From the NCBI RefSeq assembly GCF_004341685.1, contig NZ_SMAA01000011.1, positions 19,201 to 83,200 of the forward strand: DNA of 64,000 nucleotides, given 5' to 3'. The translations under genes were made by a program, and so were the position numbers. Below, in pieces: positions 26,692-36,241 of the stretch. Numbering within the stretch: the stretch's first letter is position 1; each line of letters begins with the position of its first letter. The notes under the pieces were generated by a model. It was not told the DNA's origin. It did not search any database and worked only from the letters and a program-made list of their open reading frames with translations. This stretch comes from Pectinatus cerevisiiphilus (GTDB lineage Bacteria; Bacillota; Negativicutes; Selenomonadales; Selenomonadaceae).

Positions 26692-27528
26692 GTGCTGATT
26701 AAAAAAATATTAAATAATAATGTTGTTCTCAGCAACAATGCAGCAGGACAGGAAGTCGTTGTCATGGGATGCGGAATTGCTTTTAAAAAAAGGCCAGGTG
26801 AAAATATTGAAAACTCGCGTATAGACAAAATATATACTCTCTCTAATCATGAAATCCTGGAAAAGTTTAAGGTATTATTAGCCGATTTATCAATAGAATA
26901 TATGGAAATTTCAAATAAGATCATTACCTTAGCAGAAAAAACATTGGGTAAAAAACTTAACGAAAAAATTTATATTTCCCTAACTGACCATATCCATATG
27001 GCAGTGCAAAGAGTGCAAAACGGTCATGTCATCCACAATATGATGATTTGGGAAATCGCACGTTTTTATACAAATGAATTTAACATAGGTAAAGACGCCA
27101 TACAAGAAATAAACAAAAAATTTATGATCAATATGCCAGAAGATGAAGCAGGTTTTATTGCTTTACACATTATAGATGCACAAATGGAAGAAAACCATCC
27201 GATGGCCGTTCATATTCTGCAATTAATAGAAGAAATCACAAATATTGTACGTTATAGTTGTCATATTGAGTTCGATACGGAATCCATACAATATTATCGT
27301 TTTATAACGCATTTGAAATTCTTCGCTAAAAAAATATTTCAAAAACAAAATAGCATCAATGGTATCGATCAAGAATTAGTAATGTTAATAGAAAAAAAGT
27401 ATCCTAAAGCTACTGTTTGTGCAAAAAAGATAGCTGAATTCATAGAACAAAAGTATTATTATCCAATAAATTCAGATGAATATTTTTATCTAATAATTCA
27501 TATTGCAAAAATTGTCTATAAAAAGTAG
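26692..27528 (+). CDS. BglG/LicT-family transcriptional antiterminator
   Basis: A 278-residue RNA-binding antiterminator. The N-terminal CAT domain (residues 1-57; ILNNNVVLSNNAAGQEVVVMG, GIAFKKRPGENIEN) binds RAT RNA, and two PRD domains follow with conserved histidines in LTDHIHMAVQR, IALHIIDAQ and LIIHIAKI. PTS enzymes phosphorylate such histidines to set activity. The GTG start follows AAAGGAG at good distance. Its own leader carries a RAT-like site and a terminator, so autoregulation is likely. No PTS sugar gene is adjacent, unlike in most family members; the mannose PTS at 12.5 kb is of a different type. Confidence 0.93.
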   Translation: MLIKKILNNNVVLSNNAAGQEVVVMGCGIAFKKRPGENIENSRIDKIYTLSNHEILEKFKVLLADLSIEYMEISNKIITLAEKTLGKKLNEKIYISLTDHIHMAVQRVQNGHVIHNMMIWEIARFYTNEFNIGKDAIQEINKKFMINMPEDEAGFIALHIIDAQMEENHPMAVHILQLIEEITNIVRYSCHIEFDTESIQYYRFITHLKFFAKKIFQKQNSINGIDQELVMLIEKKYPKATVCAKKIAEFIEQKYYYPINSDEYFYLIIHIAKIVYKK

Positions 27529-27778
27529 TTTTAATAATCAATACAGAAATATTATTACCCATAAGTCAATTTATATAGCTCTCATTCTTTTTAATATAAT
27601 AGTTACGCTATTTCCAAATATCTCTTAAGAAAATTTTTTTATAAACAGGGATTGTCTTAGAAGATGTCAAATTATATAAAATAATGAAGAAAAAATGCAC
27701 AATAGTGGCGATTGCTTTCTTTATATTTCGGTTTAGCCGAAAATCTTCATAAAAACATAAGAAGCAGGGTTTAATCAC

Positions 27779-29233
27779 ATGGAACAGGAACAAATTGGCA
27801 ATGATATGCCGCAGACTGAAAACAGCCACACACCGACGGGATTTACTGGTGAGCCTATTGAAAGCAACTATAAAATTATTGAAGAACTAAAAAACAATAG
27901 CGATGGTAACACATTGTTAGTAGCCTCGAAAGATACGGGCGATTTTTTCATTTTAAAACATGTATACGCTACAGGCCTTCCCTACGAAAAACTAGCTTCT
28001 TTTGCGGATCCGGCACTACCACAGGTCATCTACGCAAAAGAAAATACGGCCTTTGGTGTAACCACCGTTATTGAAGAGTATTTGACAGGTATAACTCTCA
28101 ATGAATGGATAAAGCAGCGGGAACTAGAACCTATCAGCGATGAATTGGCAAAAATGGTCTTTACGCAGCTGTCTGGAGGGCTAAAAACCTTACATGAAAA
28201 CGGTATTATGCACCGTAATATCAGTCCCCAAAACATAATGTTCATGGCCGGTCAGGTAAAATTTATCGGCTTTGACCACGCGGCTGAAGGGAAAACTTAT
28301 GATGATGTGCCTTTGTATAAAGGAATGGTCGGCTTTGCACCGCCAGAACAGGCTGTCATGGGCAAGACCGATTTTCGCAGTGATGTCTATTCTCTGGGAA
28401 TGACTATGCAGAGCCTTCTTGGCGCTGACTACAAAGGCAAGTATGCAAAGGTATTGGAACATTGTCTTTCAAGCGTTCCTGATGAACGTTACCGTGATGG
28501 GAAACAACTGCAAAAAGCTGTAAAAAATGCCGGTTCTATCTCCCTTATAAAAATTGCAGCTTTATGTGCAGCATCGTATATTATAATTTTGGGCGGTATA
28601 TGGCTCACAAATCATTTTTATAATCCATTGCAGCAAATGCTGGCACAACGGGCATTCGAAAATGAACAAAAAGAAGCCGAGGCGGCAGCGGCTGACTTGC
28701 AGCTCGAAAAAGGCCTGAATGGTGCCGTTTCAGCAGACGGCGCACAGACCGACAATGGAGCATCAGCCATGGCTAAGGGTAAACTTTCTCTTGCTGTTGC
28801 CTTTCCCAATAAACCACAAGAAGAAAATGCAGGCGTTACAATAGTGCACATGGGAAAAGCAGCTGATTTTGCTAGTGCTGGTGCAGCAAGCGGAAAAAAC
28901 CGACTCTTCTTCCCTGACAATGCCAAGATCGTACTTTCAATAAAAAACAATACTGATAGCGATATCAAAAATCCAGTAATAAAAGTAATTCCATATAATA
29001 TTGATTTATCAGGGGTAAATGATCCGCCTAATACAATAACTAAACATTTGGCCGCAGCTGTAGAATATCACCGCGATGTAAGTATTCCTGCAGGCGGCGA
29101 TATGGAATTTACCGTACCTCTTAATAAAGCAGTGTTTCTTTATCCGTCTGGCCAAAATTCTGCTTTAAAAATAGTCCTGCACTCGGATAATTATGCCGAT
29201 ACAGCGGCTAAGGTAGCATTTGATTTTAATTAA
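27779..29233 (+). CDS. Membrane-bound Ser/Thr protein kinase-like protein, probable pseudokinase
   Basis: The 484-residue protein starts with a kinase-like domain (about 30-250): FILKHVY holds the ATP lysine, HRNISPQNIMF replaces the catalytic HRD loop, FIGFDHAA replaces DFG, and GFAPPEQ and SDVYSLGMTM are kept. Both the catalytic aspartate and the metal-binding aspartate are therefore missing, so phosphotransfer is unlikely. One transmembrane helix (about 262-282) follows, then a coiled linker (QKEAEAAAADLQ) and an outside beta-rich domain (about 330-484). It may scaffold or sense. The start ATG has only a weak AGCAGGG site. It stands alone in its transcription unit. Confidence 0.85.
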   Translation: MEQEQIGNDMPQTENSHTPTGFTGEPIESNYKIIEELKNNSDGNTLLVASKDTGDFFILKHVYATGLPYEKLASFADPALPQVIYAKENTAFGVTTVIEEYLTGITLNEWIKQRELEPISDELAKMVFTQLSGGLKTLHENGIMHRNISPQNIMFMAGQVKFIGFDHAAEGKTYDDVPLYKGMVGFAPPEQAVMGKTDFRSDVYSLGMTMQSLLGADYKGKYAKVLEHCLSSVPDERYRDGKQLQKAVKNAGSISLIKIAALCAASYIIILGGIWLTNHFYNPLQQMLAQRAFENEQKEAEAAAADLQLEKGLNGAVSADGAQTDNGASAMAKGKLSLAVAFPNKPQEENAGVTIVHMGKAADFASAGAASGKNRLFFPDNAKIVLSIKNNTDSDIKNPVIKVIPYNIDLSGVNDPPNTITKHLAAAVEYHRDVSIPAGGDMEFTVPLNKAVFLYPSGQNSALKIVLHSDNYADTAAKVAFDFN

Positions 29234-29357
29234 TAATACTGCCTGCGTCTTCACCTCTCCATCCATTTTATTTACATAAGGAAACAATGTAATATGTAAT
29301 TTCAGGCAAATACATAAACAAGTCCGTTACAAAGAATATATATAGCGCTTTCAAAAG

Positions 29358-29411
29358 ACCGGCTTCCTGAAATAGGACATAACGTCCTATTTTTATGGCA
29401 GTCGGTTTTTC
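29358..29411 (+). terminator. Nested hairpin with T run before the ECF operon
   Basis: ACCGGCT pairs with AGTCGGT around an inner AATAGGAC/GTCCTATT hairpin and is followed by TTTTT. It probably ends the kinase-like gene, though a leader role for the ECF genes, 140 bases further, is possible. Another hairpin, AGGCAG/CTGCCT, sits at about 29498-29516. Confidence 0.7.
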
Positions 29412-29551
29412 TTATTTTAAATAAAATGTTTGATTTAATAAATTATCATGTTAAAATATATCTTGTTGATAATATAAGAAATCTTACTTTTATAAAAGGC
29501 AGCATATTTCTGCCTGAAAAAGTGTCGAATTTTAAATAAAGGGATGGTCAA

Positions 29552-30835
29552 ATGGTAAAAGACAAACACTACAAAGGAAGCGACCTTCGCTGGATAACTA
29601 TAACTACCCTGCTTTTGGCCATAGGTGTCATCCTGCGTATAATATCACCAAATGTAGGTGGTATATCTCTTAATTGGAACATAGTCATGTATTCAACCGC
29701 CATATTATTATGCAGGCCTTCCCTACGCCAGGGATTTGGTATAGGCCTGGTTTCAGGCATTATTGCTACTATGACCTCAAAAGCAGCACTACCTTATGCA
29801 AATCTAATAAGTGATCCAGCAGCCGCTTTCGTTTGTGCATTACTAGCGGGCACACATTTTCTTGATATAAAGATTGGACGTGTACGCTTAGAGCCTGTGC
29901 TGGTAATATTTATAACAACCTTCATCAGCGGTGGTGTTTTCGTCACACTCACTAAAGTTATATTATCACTGCCTATGCCGCTCTATTTATATGCTATGAT
30001 GCCGGCCGTTCTGCTGGTGGCAGCGCTTGGCAGTATAGCTGGTCAGCTGTTGTATTTCCCGGCGGCAAAAATATTTAATGATGATAACACTTTAAATAAA
30101 AAACCATTTATTCTGCACGACATCAATCTCACTGTACCAAAAGGCAGTTTTTTTATCATTACCGGTGTCAATGGCAGCGGTAAAACGACATTATTGCTGT
30201 CCATGGCCGGCGTCAGACCATCTTATTTTGGTGGTTTTGAAAATTCTTCTATACATATTGGTGAGTTTGATGTCCTAAAAGAAAACCCAGCCTTGTTGAA
30301 CAGAAAAATTGGTGTGGTAATGGCCGATTATGAAGCCCAGCTTGTTACAGAAACTGTTGATGATGAAATAGCTTTCTCGCTCGAAAATACAGGGATGGCA
30401 CCGCAGGACATAATCAAAAAACGCAACGACGTCCTAAAAAAGACAGGCTTGGAAAATATGGGCAAGCGAAAAGTGGCATCCCTATCCGGTGGCCAAAAAC
30501 AACGCCTTGTGATCGCGGCTGTCCTGGCAATGGATACACCGGTGCTAGTACTTGATGAACCCGTAGCTGCCGTCGACCCTGAAGGTGCAAAAGAAATATA
30601 CAGTCTGCTGTATAAACTCAACAAGGAATATGGCAAGACCATCATCGTTGCCGAACATGATTTAAAATATGTACTTGACATGAAAGCGCAAATGGCCGTC
30701 ATTGATAAAGCTTATCTAAAATTTGCCGGCGAAATGGATGAATGCTTTAAATACATGTACGAAAATAAAGTATATCCGGAAGTGATTCCGCTCCGTTGGA
30801 AAATACGCTGGGAAATGGAGAAAAACATATGCTGA
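29552..30835 (+). CDS. ECF transporter: TrpP-like S component fused to an EcfA ATPase
   Basis: This 427-residue protein joins two parts that are usually separate. Residues about 15-170 form a five- or six-helix membrane domain (ISLNWNIVMYSTAILL, GFGIGLVSGIIATMTS) that resembles substrate-binding S components, closest in my judgement to the tryptophan type TrpP. Residues about 185-425 form an ABC ATPase with Walker A GVNGSGKTTLL, signature SLSGGQKQR and Walker B VLVLDEP. The substrate assignment is tentative. A GGG-rich site precedes the ATG at 29552. Its stop overlaps the start of the next ATPase gene (ATGCTGA), which supports coupled translation. Confidence 0.88.
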   Translation: MVKDKHYKGSDLRWITITTLLLAIGVILRIISPNVGGISLNWNIVMYSTAILLCRPSLRQGFGIGLVSGIIATMTSKAALPYANLISDPAAAFVCALLAGTHFLDIKIGRVRLEPVLVIFITTFISGGVFVTLTKVILSLPMPLYLYAMMPAVLLVAALGSIAGQLLYFPAAKIFNDDNTLNKKPFILHDINLTVPKGSFFIITGVNGSGKTTLLLSMAGVRPSYFGGFENSSIHIGEFDVLKENPALLNRKIGVVMADYEAQLVTETVDDEIAFSLENTGMAPQDIIKKRNDVLKKTGLENMGKRKVASLSGGQKQRLVIAAVLAMDTPVLVLDEPVAAVDPEGAKEIYSLLYKLNKEYGKTIIVAEHDLKYVLDMKAQMAVIDKAYLKFAGEMDECFKYMYENKVYPEVIPLRWKIRWEMEKNIC

Positions 30836-31644
30836 ATTTAAAAAATATTTCTTTCTCGTATGCAGGCAGAGAAAAGATTTTTGACAATATAGACCTCCAA
30901 ATAGATACCTCTCTGATAACAGCAATAGCCGGCCGAAATGGCACCGGTAAAACCACCCTAACACGCCTGATTATGGGACTAGTTAAGGCAAAAGCCGGCA
31001 CTGTCGAGCTTGATGGAAAAATAATCAGTGATATGCCTTCATATACATTGGCAAAATATATAGGTTATGTATTCCAAAATCCCGACCATCAATTATTTGC
31101 TTCCACCGTATATGAGGAAACTGCTTATGCGCCATCTAAACTGGGTATGAATGCTGAGCAGATTAAAAAAAATGTCAGCCAGGCATTGGCTGATACAGGC
31201 TTAAGCACTAAACAAAATTTCATGCCGCAGACCTTATCACTCGGTGATAAACAACGCTTATCCATAGCTTCCTCACTCGCTGCTGCGCCTAAGCTACTCA
31301 TTCTTGATGAACCAACCTCAGGGCAGGATTGTAGGGAACGGACTGTTTTACTGCGCCTCATGCGTAAATTAAACAAAGAGGGAATCGGTATTATATTAGT
31401 CACACACGATATGGATATTTTAGCGGAACATGCAGATAGAGTAGTTGTCCTGGCTGATAAAAAAATCGCCTTTAATGGAACACCGCGGGGATTGTTCGCT
31501 GACACAGAAAAAACCACCGCCTTTGGTTTGGAACTGCCTGAAGCTGCACGTATCAGCAACGAAATAGGTTTAGGGCTTTGCCTGACACCCCGGGAATTGT
31601 ATAAAAAATTAGCGGAACGGAGGAAGTCTAATGACAGCAAATAA
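30829..31644 (+). CDS. ECF transporter ATPase (EcfA)
   Basis: The second ATPase of the complex, 271 residues. Walker A is AGRNGTGKTTL, the Q-loop region is GYVFQNPDHQLF, Walker B is LLILDEPTSGQD and the switch histidine is in LVTHDMD. The signature reads LSLGDKQR instead of LSGGQ, a change seen in ECF ATPases. The frame is open to 30796, but AATGGAG and overlap with the previous stop place the start at the ATG at 30829. Together with the fused protein and EcfT it makes a complete ECF system. Confidence 0.93.
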   Translation: MLNLKNISFSYAGREKIFDNIDLQIDTSLITAIAGRNGTGKTTLTRLIMGLVKAKAGTVELDGKIISDMPSYTLAKYIGYVFQNPDHQLFASTVYEETAYAPSKLGMNAEQIKKNVSQALADTGLSTKQNFMPQTLSLGDKQRLSIASSLAAAPKLLILDEPTSGQDCRERTVLLRLMRKLNKEGIGIILVTHDMDILAEHADRVVVLADKKIAFNGTPRGLFADTEKTTAFGLELPEAARISNEIGLGLCLTPRELYKKLAERRKSNDSK

Positions 31645-32320
31645 CGATATGACAGGGTTTGCCGCTCTGACAAAATTACTCATGGCACTGACGGTATCAG
31701 TAGCTTCCCTTTGCACAACTGACCTGTATGCATTAGGCATCCTCATCATCCTGGAACTCATCTGCGCTGTCATAATGGGGGGCGGCAAGACACTTTGGAA
31801 AGGTATCGGCGCATTGGTTATATTTGCTGTCATCCTTGCCTTTATCCAGCTCATTTTTTCAACACCTTTATTTTTGTCCCTCGGTTCGGCTTATAAAATG
31901 TTTATAATGGCCGTATCACTACTCATTCTTGTTGCCACTACACCCACACAAACAATAACGGCATCGCTTGTAAAGCAATGCCGTCTGCCGTATGACTATG
32001 CGTTTATGATAACTGCGGTACTACGCTTTGTGCCTGACTTGCTCAAGGAAAGTAAAGAAGTCCGCCAAGCCCAAGCTTGCAGGGGATTTCACCCATCCAA
32101 AAATCCTGTGCGCCGCATTGTAGACTATATGATGATACTCAAGCCAATGGTTTTTAAAGCTATCTCCCGCAGTGAAAATATGGCCATAAGCCTATCTCTA
32201 CGCGGCTTTGCCGATAAAGGAAAAAGAACCTTTATGTCTTCCACAAAGCTTCACACCAGTGACTATACTGTACTATTACTTAATTTATGCATCTGCGTTG
32301 CTGCCGTAAAATACTTTTAA
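31631..32320 (+). CDS. ECF transporter transmembrane protein EcfT
   Basis: EcfT couples the two ATPases to the S component. This 229-residue protein has membrane helices at both ends and the two coupling-helix motifs, ACRGFH and SLRGFA, which contact the ATPases. An ACGGAGG site lies inside the end of the ecfA gene, and the frames overlap by 14 bases. It ends eight bases from a convergent gene. Confidence 0.92.
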   Translation: MTANNDMTGFAALTKLLMALTVSVASLCTTDLYALGILIILELICAVIMGGGKTLWKGIGALVIFAVILAFIQLIFSTPLFLSLGSAYKMFIMAVSLLILVATTPTQTITASLVKQCRLPYDYAFMITAVLRFVPDLLKESKEVRQAQACRGFHPSKNPVRRIVDYMMILKPMVFKAISRSENMAISLSLRGFADKGKRTFMSSTKLHTSDYTVLLLNLCICVAAVKYF

Positions 32321-32328
32321 GCGAACTA

Positions 32329-33216
32329 TCATTCTATTGTGAAACTGGTTGCAGCCAAGGGGAAATTATACTTTTCCTGCTCACTACGGGTTATAGTTAC
32401 TTTTTCCCCCGTAAATTCAAGTTTGAGAGGATGGATAAGCACTGCTTCTTCATTGAGCGGATGCATCGTTTTTAACGGCACTATTTTAAGATCATGTCCC
32501 TGCTTATCCACGGCCCCAATAGAAGAAATAGTTTCTAATGAAGACACTGCACCATCCTTCGTAAAAGTAAGCGAACCACTGTCTGCGCTTACATCTACGC
32601 TGTCAGGGGAAAAGGCATGTACCATACCGATAGGTGTAGATACATATTGAGCTGCTGCCGGCTCCGTAGAGTATATGCTGCCATCCTCATAAAGGGAAAA
32701 ACCGCACTTGATTTTCAACTTGCCTACCGGCGTATTTAAAGACACACGCTCGCTGGATTGCAAGGTAAGGCTCTTGAGGTTGCCACTCTCATAGAAATGA
32801 AAGCACATCGGCCGGGCAGTAAACTCCCCACCAAAAAAAGTAAATGGCATCTTAGCCAACAGTTTTATTTCGCTTGTTTCAGTCCAATAACCGCTTATTT
32901 TCCCGTTCAAGGGAAAAAGACGGCACAAACTACCATTTTGGTAAAAAGTAATCAACTCTGCCGGAAGACTGCCCCACGGCGAATCAATCATTGTTTGTTT
33001 TTCCAGATAAATTGATTTTACGCTGCCATCGTCATAAAACTTTATAGAAGGTGACAGCTTACGGCGCTCGTTTTCTCCGTAATAAGGATATAGGATTGTC
33101 CCATTTATATTGAGCGGACTTTCCTTCTGGCAAATACATTCAGCGATCTGACCATTTTCATGGTTGGCAATATTATAGCAGTCATAAAGTGTGCCATATT
33201 TTGTCGTTATGTCCAT
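32329..33216 (-). CDS. MORN-like repeat protein of unknown function
   Basis: A 295-residue protein without signal peptide or membrane helix. It contains at least five similar units: FYDDGSVKSIYL, FYQNGSLCRLFP, FYESGNLKSLTL, LYEDGSIYSTEP and FTKDGAVSSLET, spaced by about 45 residues. This pattern matches MORN-variant repeats (YwqK type), which fold into beta sheets and bind proteins or lipids. It follows the AnfO-family gene by about 30 bases on the same strand, so it may belong to nitrogen metabolism; that is inference. AAGGAGG precedes the ATG. Confidence 0.8.
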   Translation of the reverse strand: MDITTKYGTLYDCYNIANHENGQIAECICQKESPLNINGTILYPYYGENERRKLSPSIKFYDDGSVKSIYLEKQTMIDSPWGSLPAELITFYQNGSLCRLFPLNGKISGYWTETSEIKLLAKMPFTFFGGEFTARPMCFHFYESGNLKSLTLQSSERVSLNTPVGKLKIKCGFSLYEDGSIYSTEPAAAQYVSTPIGMVHAFSPDSVDVSADSGSLTFTKDGAVSSLETISSIGAVDKQGHDLKIVPLKTMHPLNEEAVLIHPLKLEFTGEKVTITRSEQEKYNFPLAATSFTIE

Positions 33217-33246
33217 ATATAATCCTCCTTACGATAAATTCCCATA

Positions 33247-33867
33247 TCATTCAAGGCATTTTTTACCTATAGATACCAGTAGAGATGATCCACTACGCCG
33301 TGTTGCTATATCCAATTTTTTATCATATTCAGGCGATTTTAACCATGCCGGAATATGTGAACAAACCAGATCGAGCCTAACAAACGGTTTATTGTCGATA
33401 AAAGACCGCAATGCTTTTTTGGAAGAAATATCCGGATGCGCGTTTTGCAGCTTTATGAGGTCTAAATAATAGATGCCGCTAGTTGTTTCCACAGGTGTAG
33501 TAACCGTAGGTACATTGTTGTTCATTTCATGAAAGTTATGATGGATGTCTGCAATGATTTTATCGAGCATACTATCATCAAGACTGTCTATTTCAAAAAT
33601 GGCAAATCTCATCCGATCAAAAACATTATAGATAAGCCCGTTAATAGACATTGAAGCAATTATTTTGCAATCATCAAGTTTCAAAATAAGATTGCGGGTG
33701 TAGTCACGAATTTCCTGCGTCGTCTTTACATTAGAAAAATCAAAGGGAAATCTTTTGCGAATTTTCCATTCAGTGTCATCGTGTTCAAAAATAATTATAT
33801 GAGAGAGTCCGGCAAAATCAGTAAGGTGATTATTTTTGTCACAAGTGACGGCTATTTTTTTGTCCAT
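33247..33867 (-). CDS. AnfO-family protein (Fe-only nitrogenase accessory family)
   Basis: A 206-residue protein resembling AnfO: MDKKIAVTCDKNNHLTDFAG, a strand rich in charged residues (HDDTEWKIRKRFPF), LDDCKIIASMSINGLIYNVFDR and a C-terminal part on ligand-like HIPAWLKSPEYD. AnfO is usually found with the iron-only nitrogenase, where its job is not well settled. Here it faces away from nifH of a molybdenum-type cluster. The similarity is judged by eye. AAGGAG eight bases before the ATG at 33867 is better than the GTG at 33876. Confidence 0.7.
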   Translation of the reverse strand: MDKKIAVTCDKNNHLTDFAGLSHIIIFEHDDTEWKIRKRFPFDFSNVKTTQEIRDYTRNLILKLDDCKIIASMSINGLIYNVFDRMRFAIFEIDSLDDSMLDKIIADIHHNFHEMNNNVPTVTTPVETTSGIYYLDLIKLQNAHPDISSKKALRSFIDNKPFVRLDLVCSHIPAWLKSPEYDKKLDIATRRSGSSLLVSIGKKCLE

Positions 33868-34302
33868 AGAGAACACTCCTTGTGCCTTTGTTATAACACT
33901 AATGTACTGATGACGGCCACAAATGTCAATAGAGCGTATTTTGGCCCTTTAATGATAAAACTATGTATTTAATGTAATTACTTAAAAAAGTGTTTAAAAT
34001 GTATTTTCTTAAAGAATCTTTTGCAAGAATATTTTTTTCTTCATTAAAAAAAATTTTAATAAAAAAATATAATTATTGCCTTATAATACTGCATACCAGA
34101 AAGTTTTCTCAAATGATGCACAAAAAAAATAAAAATTTAAGAGAATTTTTTTCTAAACAGAGAGCAAAAGAAAATGAATAAATTATATGCCGGCTGTTAA
34201 AAAATTAACCCAAATGGCTTTGCAATTAAATTAAGTCTGCTCGTGCTTATTAAAAATGGAATTATCTGAAAGTTCTCCGATAATTTATATGATTTATCCC
34301 TA
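33868..34302. other. Non-coding AT-rich region upstream of nifH
   Basis: About 435 very AT-rich bases between the divergent AnfO-family gene and the nifH promoter. I see no credible gene and no clear activator site. Confidence 0.5.
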
Positions 34303-34330
34303 TTGACAATATAAAAGCAATGATTTATAG
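34303..34330 (+). promoter_or_regulatory. Candidate sigma-A promoter of the nifH operon
   Basis: TTGACA at 34303-34308, a 16-base spacer and TTATAG at 34325-34330, about 210 bases before nifH. No sigma-54 GG/GC element was seen. Confidence 0.6.
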
Positions 34331-34416
34331 TTACAACATCAACAGAAACGCTTAACAAAATTACAAAGATATTATAAGTAGTATATAGATAAGTTTCATT
34401 TATATTGCTTATGGAT

Positions 34417-34470
34417 GGACAAAGATGTCCCGCTGAGGTATGAATAAACCTACAGCGGGATTTTGTTTTT
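34417..34470 (+). terminator. Leader terminator between the nif promoter and nifH, with a competing hairpin
   Basis: TCCCGCTGAGGT (34428-34439) pairs with ACCTaCAGCGGGA (34448-34460) with one bulge, followed by TTTTGTTTTT. A small hairpin GGACA/TGTCC (34417-34430) shares bases with the left arm and would compete with it. Confidence 0.75.
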
Positions 34471-34479
34471 CCGAGATAA

Positions 34480-35364
<885 letters not shown>

Positions 35365-35416
35365 TTTTAATATATTAATATTTGAATATACACTAAGAAT
35401 AAATAACATAACAAAA

Positions 35417-35464
35417 TTTTTATTTCAGGGAGAGCTTTAGCCCTTTCTGAAATAAAAGTTTTTT
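35417..35464 (+). terminator. Hairpin between nifH and nifI1
   Basis: TTTTATTTCAG pairs with CTGAAATAAAA, followed by GTTTTTT. It is probably a partial terminator or 3' stabiliser that lets nifH RNA exceed the rest of the operon. Confidence 0.75.
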
Positions 35465-35487
35465 ACTACAATACAGGAGTGCTGCAA

Positions 35488-35823
35488 ATGAGCGACTTAT
35501 TAATGATTCGCGCTATAGTGCGTCCGGAAAAATCGGCTGCTGTACTATCAGAGCTTTTGGACGCTGGTTACGTTGGTGTTACCAAAGAAGAAGTATACGG
35601 ACGCGGCAGGCAAAAAGGGATCGTCGTTGGCGAAGTCCATTACGACGAATTACCGAAGGAACTGCTGATAATTATTGCTGAAGCCTCTAACAAAGAAGAT
35701 ATTGTAAGAATAATCATGAAAAATGCACGTAGTGGTGAAAACGGCAATTTTGGTGATGGTCGTATTTTTATTACAGCAGTCGAAGAAGCCTATACGATAA
35801 GTTCCGGTAAACCCGGTCTTTAA
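35488..35823 (+). CDS. nifI1: PII-family nitrogenase regulator NifI1
   Basis: NifI1 is a PII-like protein of archaea and anaerobic bacteria that, with NifI2, binds the MoFe protein and switches off nitrogenase when ammonia is plentiful; 2-oxoglutarate releases it. The 111-residue sequence has the PII opening MIRAIVRPEKSAAVLSELLDAGY, T-loop region GRGRQKGIVVGEV and C-terminal GDGRIFITAVEEAYTI. CAGGAG eight bases before the ATG at 35488 outranks the GTG at 35479. It sits between nifH and nifD, as expected. Confidence 0.95.
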   Translation: MSDLLMIRAIVRPEKSAAVLSELLDAGYVGVTKEEVYGRGRQKGIVVGEVHYDELPKELLIIIAEASNKEDIVRIIMKNARSGENGNFGDGRIFITAVEEAYTISSGKPGL

Positions 35824-35835
35824 GGAGACTTTTAT

Positions 35836-36240
35836 ATGAAAGAAATAATGGCTTTTTTGCGGATGAATAAAATAAATGCTACCAAAGCGGCTCTGGCCGA
35901 AGCTGGTTATCCTTCTTTTACCGTCTCTAAAGCAGTAGGCAGAGGTAAAAAACCGCTGGCTACTGAAGCTATAAACGTAATAGTAGAAAATGAAGGGGAA
36001 GTGCCGGCTAATGCCCTTGGTACCCATCTTTCTGAAGGTACAAGACTTGTACCGCGCAGATCATTTTCTCTTATTCTTGACGATGAACAGGTAGAACTAG
36101 CTGTAAAAACGATAATTGAAGTTAATCAAACAGGGCAACCTGGTGACGGGAAAATCTTTGTTATGCCCGTCAATGGTGGATACAACATCCGCACAGGACA
36201 ATACCAAGAAGTAGAAATGCAACAATTAGGAGAGGATTAA
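35836..36240 (+). CDS. nifI2: PII-family nitrogenase regulator NifI2
   Basis: The 134-residue second PII-like regulator has MKEIMAFLRMNKINATKAAL, a longer T-loop region (GRGKKPLATEAINVIVENEG) and GQPGDGKIFVMPVNGGYNIRTG at the end. It acts with NifI1 in post-translational control of the MoFe protein. AAGGAG precedes the ATG, and the gene ends one base before nifD, so translation is probably coupled. Confidence 0.95.
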   Translation: MKEIMAFLRMNKINATKAALAEAGYPSFTVSKAVGRGKKPLATEAINVIVENEGEVPANALGTHLSEGTRLVPRRSFSLILDDEQVELAVKTIIEVNQTGQPGDGKIFVMPVNGGYNIRTGQYQEVEMQQLGED

Positions 36241-36241
36241 A

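Noticed and set aside
29234..29551. Metabolite riboswitch before the ECF genes
   Set aside because: Hairpins are present, but I found no conserved core of TPP, FMN, preQ1 or T-box elements, so a terminator is the simpler reading.
33990..34181. A 63-codon plus-strand frame upstream of nifH
   Set aside because: Lysine and phenylalanine rich, as expected from AT-rich noncoding DNA, and without a ribosome binding site.
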